A stretch of DNA of 64,000 nt, from positions 2,914,001 through 2,978,000 of the forward strand of contig NC_079885.1 in the NCBI RefSeq assembly GCF_029227915.1. The letters run 5' to 3'. Every line of letters starts with the position of its first letter. Position 1 is the stretch's first letter. Positions 1-7,377 of the stretch are shown in pieces. The translations under genes were made by a program, and so were the position numbers. This DNA is from Hydractinia symbiolongicarpus. Its lineage: Eukaryota; Cnidaria; Hydrozoa; Anthoathecata; Hydractiniidae. The notes under the pieces were generated by a model. That model was not told where the DNA came from and ran no database searches. It was given only the letters and a program-made list of their open reading frames with translations.

Positions 1-22
1 TTTAGTGTTGAAAAAATAATTT

Positions 23-98
23 AAAAAATCGTTCTGGAAATGAGTTTACTCACAGGATACTACAAGTCTCATGCGATTTAGTGGTGAAAAGATAATTT
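23..98 (+). repeat. 76-bp truncated unit (first of 28)
   Basis: The unit lacks 127 bp. It reads through CACAGGATACT and jumps straight to ACAAGTCTC. The full unit has GGTACTTTC on the left and GAAAACTACAAG on the right, so the deletion ends share ACT. Other copies start at 1615, 5523, 6285, 7783, 8158, 9248, 10028, 10403, 11088, 46101, 47065, 47827, 49513, 49888, 50572, 50947, 52443, 52818, 53502, 53877, 55373, 55748, 56432, 56807, 57492, 58177 and 63524. The shared junction and the shared GGGTAC-to-GGATAC change argue for a single founding deletion. Confidence 0.93.
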
Positions 99-160
99 AA
101 AAAATCGTTCTGGAAATGAGTTTACTCACAGGGTACTTTCTTTGTATACATTCGACTACA

Positions 161-173
161 CGGGCCAAGCCCG
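161..173. repeat. GC-rich dyad CGGGC-CAA-GCCCG in B-type units (example)
   Basis: A perfect 5-bp inverted repeat with a CAA loop sits in the GC-rich core. In A-type units the same site reads CGGGC-CGA-GTCCG and in S units CGGGC-CAA-GCCTG; in both one pair becomes G-T, which still pairs in RNA. Many of the common subtype changes in the arms are therefore of the wobble type, but exceptions exist (ACGGCCCAAG, GGCCGATTCC, GGCCGATCC). Confidence 0.7.
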
Positions 174-238
174 AGATTTAGGGGAAATCGCTGGTTTTCG
201 TTTGCCGGCGATTAAACCTCTTTCATTAAGCGTCTCAT

Positions 239-258
239 CAAAAATGAAAACATTTTTG
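239..258. repeat. Perfect 8-bp dyad with A4 loop, present in most units (example)
   Basis: CAAAAATG, then AAAA, then CATTTTTG: the two arms are exact reverse complements. The same 20 bases recur in a large share of full-length units and twice in 299-bp units. Some subtypes break the dyad: CATTTCTG in S-type units, AAAACGAAAAC in R, CAGAAATG in some A units, TTTTTAAAAAC in P. As DNA it could extrude a small hairpin; as RNA it would be a weak A/U stem. Function is unknown. Confidence 0.85.
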
Positions 259-910
259 AAAACTACAAGTCTCGTGCGTTTTAGTGGTGAAAATATAATT
301 TAAAAAATCGCTCGGGAAATGAGTTTACTCCCTGGGTACTTTCTTTGTATACTTTTGACTATACGGGCCGAGTCCGGGATTTACGGGAAATCGCGGGTTT
401 TCGTTTGCCGGCGATTAAACTTCTTTTATTCAGCGTCCCATCAAAAATGAAAACATTTTTGAAAACTACAAGTCTCATGCGTTTTAGTGGTGAAAAAATA
501 ATATAAAAAATCGTTCAGGAAATGAGTTTACTCCCTGGTTACTTTCTTTGTATGATTTTGACTATACGGGCCGAGTCCGGGATTTACGGGAAATCGCGGG
601 TTTTCGTTTGCCGGCGATTAAACTTCTTTTATTCAGCGTCCCATCAAAAATGAAAACATTTTTGAAAACTACAAGTCTCATGCGTTTTAGTGGTGAAAAA
701 ATAATATAAAAAATCGTTCGGGAAATGAGTTTACTCCCTGGTTACTTTCTTTGTATGATTTTGACTATACGGGCCAAGCCCGGGATTTACGGGAAATGGC
801 GAGTTTTCGTTTGCCGGCGATCAAACTTCTTTTATTCAGTGTCTCATCGAAAATGAAAACAATTTTGAAAACTACAAGTCTCATGCGTTTTAGTGGTGAA
901 AAGATAATTT

Positions 911-2907
911 AAAAAATCGTTTTGAAAATGAGTTAACTCACAGGGTACTTTCTTTGTATACATTCGACTATACGGGCCGAGTCCGGGATTTACGGGAAGT
1001 CGCGGGTTTTCGTTTGCCGGCGATTAAACTTCTTTTATACAGCGTCTCATCAAAAATGAAAACAGTTTTGAAAACTACAAGTCTCATGGGCTTTAGTGGT
1101 GAAATAATAATTTAAAAAATCGTTCGGGAAATGAGTTTACACCCTGGGTACATTCTTTGTATACATTTGACCATACGGGCCAAGCCCAGGATTTACGGGA
1201 AATCGCGGGTTTTCGTTTGCCGGCAATTAAACCTCTTTCATTAAGCGTCTCATCAAAAATGAAAACATTTTTGAAAACTACAAGTCTCATGCATTTTAGT
1301 GGTGAAAAGAAATTTAAAAAATCATTCGGGAAATGAGTTTACTCCCTGGGTACTTTCTTTGTATACATTCGACTACACGGGCCAAGCCCGGCATTTACGG
1401 AAAATCGCGGGTTTTCGTTTGCCGGCGATTAAACTTCTTTTATTCAGCGTCCCATCAAAAATGAAAACATTTTTGAAAACTACAAGTCTCATGCGTTTTA
1501 GTGGTGAAAAAATAATGCCGGCGATTAAACTTCTTTTATTCAGCGTCTCATCAAAAATGAAAACATTTTTGAAAACTACAAGTCTCATGCGTTTTAGTGT
1601 TGAAAAAATAATTTAAAAAATCGTTCTGGAAATGAGTTTACTCACAGGATACTACAAGTCTCTTGCGATTTAGTGGTGAAAAGATAATTTAAAAAATCGT
1701 TGTGGAAATGAGTTTACTCACAGGGTACTTTCTTTGTATACTTTTGACTATACGGGCCGAGTCCGGGATTTACGGGAAATCGCGGGTTTTCGTTTGCCGG
1801 CGATTAAACTTCTTTTATTCAGCGTCCCATCAAAAATGAAAACATTTTTGAAAACTACAAGTCTCATGCGTTTTAGTGGTGAAAAAATAATATAAAAAAT
1901 CGTTCAGGAAATGAGTTTAGTCCCTGGGTACTTTCTTTGTATACTTTTGACAATACGGGCCGAGTCCGGGATTTACGGGAAATCGCAGGTTTACGTTTGC
2001 CGGTGATTAAACTTATTTTATTCAGCGTCTCATCAAAAATGAAAACATTTTTGAAAACTACAAGTCTCATGCGTTTTAGTGGTGAAAAAAAATTTAAAAA
2101 ATCGTTCGGGAAATGAGTTTACTCCCTGGGTACTTTCTTTGTATACATTCGCCTATACGGGCCAAGCCCGGGATTTACGGGAAATCGCGGGATTTCGTTT
2201 GCCGGCGATTAAACCTCTTTCATTAAGCGTCTCATCAAAAACGAAAACATTTTTGAAAACTGAAAGTCTCATGCGTTTTAGTGGTGAAAAGATAATTTAA
2301 AAAATCGTTTTGGAAATGAGTTTACTCACAGGGTACTTTCTTTGTATACATTCAACTATACGGGCCAAGCCTGGGATTTACGGGAGATCGCGGGTTGTCG
2401 TTTGCCGGCGATTAAACCACTTTCATTAAGCGTCTCATCAAAAATGAAAACATTTCTGAAAACTACAAGTCTCATGCGTTTTAGTGGTGAAAAAATAATT
2501 TAAAAAATCGTTTGGGAAATGCGTTTAGTCCCTGGGTACTTTCTTTGTATACTTTTGACAATACGGGCCGAGTCCGGGATTTACGGGAAATCGCAGGTTT
2601 TCGTTTGCCGGCGATTAAACTTCTTTTATTTAGCGTCTCATCAAAAATGAAAACATTTTTGAAAACTACAAGTCTTATGCGTTTTAGTATTGAAAATATA
2701 ATTTAAAAAATTGTTCTGGAAATGAGTTTGCTCACAGGGTACTTTCTTTGAATACATTCGACTATACGGGCCAAGCCCGGGATTTACAGGAAATCGCGGG
2801 TTTTCGTTTGCCGGCGATTAAACCTCTTTCATTAAGCGTCTCATCAAAAATAAAAACATTTTTAAAAACTACAAGTTTTATGCGTTTTAGTGGTGAAAAA
2901 ATAATTT
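911..2907 (+). repeat. Mixed section with A/B chimeras and Q, R, S units
   Basis: The unit at 911 is a chimera: its 5' part is B-type (CACAGGG, ATTCGAC) and its 3' part A-type (GGCCGAGTCC, CTTCTTTTATACAG). A duplication unit (1,316-1,614) and a 76-bp unit (1,615-1,690) follow. The unit at 1,691 again starts B-like and turns A-like. From 1,894 come Q (ACAATACGG), R (2,096, GCCTATACGG, AAAACGAAAAC), S (2,299), Q-like (2,502, GAAATGCGTTTAG) and a unit with TTTGAATACATTC (2,705). Confidence 0.75.
1316..1614 (+). repeat. 299-bp unit with 96-bp internal tandem duplication (first of 16)
   Basis: The segment from GCCGGCGATTAAAC to GAAAAAATAAT is repeated in tandem. The junction AATAATGCCGGC joins the unit's 3' linker to its own middle, sharing only one T. 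The added length of 96 bp keeps reading frame. Other single-duplication units start at 5986, 7859, 9324, 10104, 45802, 46766, 47528, 49589, 50648, 52519, 53578, 55449 and 56508; two triplicated units start at 3719 and 5128. The 5' part is distinctive: CTACACGGGCC and CCCGGCATTTACGGAAAATCG. The first copy usually has GCGTCCCATC and the second GCGTCTCATC. Confidence 0.93.
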
Positions 2908-4316
2908 AAAAAATCGCTCGGGAAATGAGTTTAATCCCTGGGTACTTTCTTAGTTTACTTTTGACTATACGGGGCGAGTCCGGGATTTACGGGAAATCGC
3001 GGGTTTTCCTTTGCCGGCGATTAAACCTCTTTCATTAAGCGTCTCATCAAAAATGAAAACATTTTTGAAAACTACAAGTTTCATGCGTTTTAGTGGTGAA
3101 AAGATAATTTAAAAAATCGTTTCGGAAATGAGTTAACTCACAGGGTACTTTCTTTGTATACATTCGACAATACGGGCCAAGCCCGGGATTTACGGGAAAT
3201 CGCGGGTTTTCGTTTGCCGGCGCTTAAACCACTTTCATTAAGCGTCTCATCAAAAATGAAAACATTTCTGAAAACTACAAGTCTCATGCGTTTTAGTGGT
3301 GAAAAAATAATTTAAAAAATCGTTCAGAAATTGAGTTTACTCCATGGGTACTTTCTTTGTATACTTTTGACTATACGGGCCGAGTCAGGGATTTACGGGA
3401 CATCGCAGGTTTTCGTTTGCCGGCGATTAAACTTCTTTTATTCAGCGTCTCATCAAAAATGAAAACAAGTTTGAAAACTACAAGTCTCATGCGTTTTAGT
3501 GGTGAAAAAATAATTTAAAAAATCGTTCTGAAAATGAGTTTACTCACAGGGTACTTTCTTTGTATATATTCGACTATACGGGCCAAGCCCAGGATTTACG
3601 GGAAATCGCGGGTTTTCGTTTGCTGGCGATTAAACCTCTTTCATTAAGCGTCTCATCAAAAATGAAAACATTTTTGAAAACTACAAGTCTCATGCATTTC
3701 AGTGGTGAAAAAAAATTTAAAAAATCATTCGGGAAATGAATTTACTCCCTGGGTACTTTCTTTGTATACATTCGACTACACGGGCCAAGCCCGGCATTTA
3801 CGGAAAATCGCGGGTTTTCGTTTGCCGGCGATTAAACTTCTTCTATTCAGCGTCCCATCAAAAATGAAAACATTTTTGAAAACTACAATTGTCATGCGTT
3901 TTAGTGGTGAAAAAATAATGCCGGCGATTAAACTTCTTCTATTCAGCGTCCCATCAAAAATGAAAACATTTTTGAAAACTACAACTGTCATGCGTTTTAG
4001 TGGTGAAAAAATAATGCCGGCGATTAAACTTCTTTTATTCAGCGTCTCATCAAAAATGAAAACATTTTTGAAAACTACAAGTCTCATGCGTTTTAGTGGT
4101 GAAAAAATAATTTAAAAAATCGTTCTGAAAATGAGTTTACTCACAGGGTACTTTCTTTGTATATATTCGACTATACGGGCCAAGCCCAGGATTTACGGGA
4201 AATCGCGGGTTTTCGTTTGCTGGCGATTAAACCTCTTTCATTAAGCGTCTCATCAAAAATGAAAACATTTTTAAAAACTACAAGTTTTATGCGTTTTAGT
4301 GGTGAAAAAATAATTT
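2908..4316 (+). repeat. 1,409-bp higher-order repeat, copy 1
   Basis: Six units of 203, 203, 203, 202, 395 and 203 bp start at 2908, 3111, 3314, 3517, 3719 and 4114. The first carries the rare TTCTTAGTTTAC and ACGGGGCGAG. The last (4,114-4,316) starts like the unit at 3,517 (TTCTGAAAATGAG, TTGCTGGCG) and ends like the one at 2,705 (TTTTTAAAAACTACAAGTTTT). It is therefore the crossover unit that made the duplication. Confidence 0.9.
3719..4113 (+). repeat. 395-bp unit, 96-bp segment triplicated
   Basis: Three tandem 96-bp segments join at AATAATGCCGGC near 3,917 and 4,013. Segments 1 and 2 share CTTCTTCTATTCAG and GTCATGCG, and differ in ACAATTGTC against ACAACTGTC. Segment 3 has CTTCTTTTATTCAG and AAGTCTCATG. 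Segments 1 and 2 therefore form the younger pair. A 137-codon frame at 3,702-4,115 and a 103-codon frame on the opposite strand (3,776-4,087) are both open; neither is called as a gene. Confidence 0.92.
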
Positions 4317-5522
4317 AAAAAATCGCTCGGGAAATGAGTTTAATCCCTGGGTACTTTCTTAGTTTACTTTTGACTATACGGGGCGAGTCCGGGATTTACG
4401 GGAAATCGCGGGTTTTCCTTTGCCGGCGATTAAACCTCTTTCATTAAGCGTCTCATCAAAAATGAAAACATTTTTGAAAACTACAAGTTTCATGCGTTTT
4501 AGTGGTGAAAAGATAATTTAAAAAATCGTTTCGGAAATGAGTTAACTCACAGGGTACTTTCTTTGTATACATTCGACAATACGGGCCAAGCCCGGGATTT
4601 ACGGGAAATCGCGGGTTTTCGTTTGCCGGCGCTTAAACCACTTTCATTAAGCGTCTCATCAAAAATGAAAACATTTCTGAAAACTACAAGTCTCATGCGT
4701 TTTAGTGGTGAAAAAATAATTTAAAAAATCGTTCAGAAATTGAGTTTACTCCATGGGTACTTTCTTTGTATACTTTTGACTATACGGGCCGAGTCAGGGA
4801 TTTACGGGAAATCGCAGGTTTTCGTTTGCCGGCGATTAAACTTCTTTTATTCAGCGTCTCATCAAAAATGAAAACAAGTTTGAAAACTACAAGTCTCATG
4901 CGTTTTAGTGGTGAAAAAATAATTTAAAAAATCGTTCTGAAAATGAGTTTACTCACAGGGTACTTTCTTTGTATATATTCGACTATACGGGCCAAGCCCA
5001 GGATTTACGGGAAATCGCGGGTTTTCGTTTGCTGGCGATTAAACCTCTTTCATTAAGCGTCTCATCAAAAATGAAAACATTTTTGAAAACTACAAGTCTC
5101 ATGCATTTCAGTGGTGAAAAAAAATTTAAAAAATCATTCGGGAAATGAATTTACTCCCTGGGTACTTTCTTTGTATACATTCGACTACACGGGCCAAGCC
5201 CGGCATTTACGGAAAATCGCGGGTTTTCGTTTGCCGGCGATTAAACTTCTTCTATTCAGCGTCCCATCAAAAATGAAAACATTTTTGAAAACTACAATTG
5301 TCATGCGTTTTAGTGGTGAAAAAATAATGCCGGCGATTAAACTTCTTCTATTCAGCGTCCCATCAAAAATGAAAACATTTTTGAAAACTACAACTGTCAT
5401 GCGTTTTAGTGGTGAAAAAATAATGCCGGCGATTAAACTTCTTTTATTCAGCGTCTCATCAAAAATGAAAACATTTTTGAAAACTACAAGTCTTATGCGT
5501 TTTAGTGTTGAAAAAATAATTT
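4317..5522 (+). repeat. 1,409-bp higher-order repeat, copy 2 (without the last unit)
   Basis: Units start at 4317, 4520, 4723, 4926 and 5128, each exactly 1,409 bp after its partner in copy 1. In the stretches compared by eye the copies are almost identical; one difference is GGGACATCG near 3,397 against GGGAAATCG near 4,806. Near 5,490 the copies part: copy 2 ends with CTTATGCG and TAGTGTTGAAA and runs into a 76-bp unit. Confidence 0.88.
5128..5522 (+). repeat. 395-bp unit, 96-bp segment triplicated (1,409-bp partner)
   Basis: It has the same triplication as 3,719-4,113, with the same segment-specific differences, so the third segment was added before the 1,409-bp duplication. It differs at the end (CTTATGCG, TAGTGTTGAAA). 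The 76-bp unit at 5,523 follows directly, whereas the partner is followed by a full-length unit. Confidence 0.92.
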
Positions 5523-6284
5523 AAAAAATCGTTCTGGAAATGAGTTTACTCACAGGATACTACAAGTCTCATGCGATTTAGTGGTGAAAAGATAATTTAA
5601 AAAATCGTCCTTGGGTACTTTCTTTGTATACTTTTGACTATACGGGCCGAGGCCGGGATTTACGGGAAATCGCAGGTTTTTTTTTGCCGGCGATTAAACT
5701 TCTTTTATTCAGCGTCTCATCAAAAATGAAAACATTTTTGAAAACTACAAGTCTTATGCGTATTAGTGGTGAAAAAATAATTTAAAAAATCGTTCTGGAA
5801 ATGAGTTTACTCACAGGGTACTTTCTTTGTATATATTCGACTATACGGGCCAAGCCCAGGATTTACGGGAAATCGCGGGTTTTTGTTTGCCGGCGATTAA
5901 ACCTCTTTCATTAAGCGTCTCATCAAAAATGAAAACATTTTTGAAAGCTACAATTCTCATGCATTTCAGTGGTGAAAAAAAATTTAAAAAATCATTCGGG
6001 AAATGAGTTTACTCCCTGGGTACTTTCTTTGTATACATTCGACTACACGGGCCAAGCCCGGCATTTACGGAAAATCGCGGGTTTTCGTTTGCCGGCGATT
6101 AAACTTCTTTTATTCAGCGTCCCATCAAAAATGAAAACATTTTTGAAAACAACAATTGTCATGCGTTTTAGTGGTGAAAAAATAATGCCGGAGATTAAAC
6201 TTCTTTTATTCAGCGTCTCATTAAAAATGAAAACATTTTTGAAAACTACAAGTCTTATGCGTTTTAGTGTTAAAAAAATAATTT
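5523..6284 (+). repeat. 76-bp, 185-bp, 202-bp and 299-bp units in series
   Basis: Unit starts are 5523 (76 bp), 5599 (185 bp), 5784 (202 bp) and 5986 (299 bp). The 185-bp unit has lost 18 bp near its start, reading AAATCGTCCTTGGGTAC. The same order and the same 18-bp loss occur at 47,065-47,826 and, with a modified 76-bp unit, at 46,101. The segment matches domain I' at an offset of about 41,542. Confidence 0.88.
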
Positions 6285-6969
6285 AAAAACTCGTTCTGGA
6301 AATGAGTATACTCACAGGATACTACAAGTCTCATGCGATTTAGTGGTGAAAAGATAATTTAAAAAATCGTTCTGGAAATGAGTTTACTCACAGGGTACTT
6401 TCTTTGTATACATTCGACTACACGGGCCAAGCCCGGGATTTAGGTGAAATCGCTGGTTTTCGTTTGCCGGCGATTAAACCTCTTTCATTAAGCGTCTCTT
6501 CAAAAATGAAAACATTTTTGAAAACTACAAGTCTCGTGCGTTTTAGTGGTGAAAATATAATTTAAAAAATCGCTCGGGTAATTAGTTTACTCCCTGGGTA
6601 CTTTCTTTGTATACTTTTGACTATACGGGCCGAGTCCGGGATTTACGGGAAATCGCGGGTTTTCGTTTGCCGGCGATTAAACTTCTCTTATTCAGCGTCC
6701 CATCAAAAATGAAAACATTTTTGAAAACTACAAGTCTCATGCGTTTTAGTGGTGAAAAAATAATATAAAAAATCGTTCAGGAAATGAGTTTACTCCCTGG
6801 TTACTTTCTTTGTATAATTTTGACTATACGGGCCAAGCCCGGGATTTACGGAAAATGGCGAGTTTTCGTTTGCCGGCGATCAAACTTCTTTTATTCAGTG
6901 TCTCATCAAAAATGAAAACAATTTTGAAAACTACAAGTCTCATGCGTTTTAGTGGTGAAAAGATAATTT
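6285..6969 (+). repeat. 685-bp module, single copy
   Basis: A 76-bp unit (6,285), B (6,361), A (6,564) and A-prime (6,767) add up to 685 bp. It matches 47,827-48,511. Both copies share CTCTTATTCAG in the A unit and GTCTCTTCAAAAATG in the B unit, variants not seen in the other 685-bp modules. Confidence 0.85.
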
Positions 6970-7377
6970 AAAAAATCGTTTTGAAAATGAGTTAACTCAC
7001 AGGGTACTTTCTTTGTATACATTCGACTATACGGCCCAAGCCCGGGATTTACGGGAAATCGCGGGTTTTCGTTTGCCGGCGATTAAACCACTTTCATTAA
7101 GCGTCTCATCAAAAATGAAAACATTTCTGAAAACTACAAGTCTCATGCGTTTTAGTGGTGAAAAAATAATTTAAAAAATCGTTCGGGAATTGAGTTTACT
7201 CCCTGGGTACTTTCTTTGTATACTTTTGACTATACGGGCCGATTCCGGGATTTACGGGAAATCGCAGGTTTTCGTTTGCCGGCGAATAAACTTCTTTTAT
7301 TCAGCGTCTCATCAAAAATGTTTTCACATTTTTGAAAACTACAAGTCTTATGCGTTTTAGTGGTGAAAAAATAATTT
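6970..7377 (+). repeat. Two units, the second a fusion with a small inverted patch
   Basis: The unit at 6,970 has GTTTTGAAAATGAGTTAAC and ACGGCCCAAG. The unit at 7,173 starts with GGGAATTGAG and continues with GGCCGATTCC and GCGAATAAAC, features that occupy two successive units at 48,715 and 48,918. One full unit length was therefore lost here. Near 7,318-7,338 ATGAAAACATTTTTG is replaced by ATGTTTTCACATTTTTG, making this unit 205 bp. GAAAAC has become GTTTTC, which looks like a micro-inversion with two added bases. Confidence 0.75.

Larger units (their letters stand above)
23..910 (+). repeat. Module: 76-bp unit, B, A, A, A-prime
   Basis: Units start at 23, 99, 302, 505 and 708. The B unit has ATTTAGGGGAAATCG; the A units have GCGTCCCATC; A-prime has GGTTACTTTC, AAATGGCGAG, GATCAAAC and AGTGTCTC. 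This is the 685-bp module seen elsewhere with one extra A unit (505-707) that is almost the same as its left neighbour, suggesting a single-unit duplication. Confidence 0.8.

Noticed and set aside
160-185. Telomere-like TTTAGGGG in B units
   Set aside because: It is a single short motif from one base change in GATTTACGGG, not in tandem.
239-290. Hammerhead ribozyme on the minus strand (TTGATGAGACGCTGAATAAA)
   Set aside because: It resembles CTGATGA...GAAA, but the first core C is T in most units, units with CTGATG have G at the next position, GAAA is GAAT, and no stem II can form between the two core parts.
280-380. Pol III A/B boxes (TGCGTTTTAGTGG and ATTCGACTAT)
   Set aside because: A-box spacing is wrong, the B-box lacks the final C and a correct first base, the distance between them is long, and no tRNA-like fold was found.
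390-420. CENP-B box in TTTCGTTTGCCGGCGAT
   Set aside because: Only the TTCG part fits. The central A and the CGGG part of the box are absent on this strand, and the reverse strand fits no better.
3702-4115. 137-codon open frame, and the many other 61-139-codon frames on both strands
   Set aside because: All lie wholly inside satellite units and recur with them. Many units are open on both strands. Lengths follow unit-length changes and the TAA/CAA linker. No known domain is recognisable.
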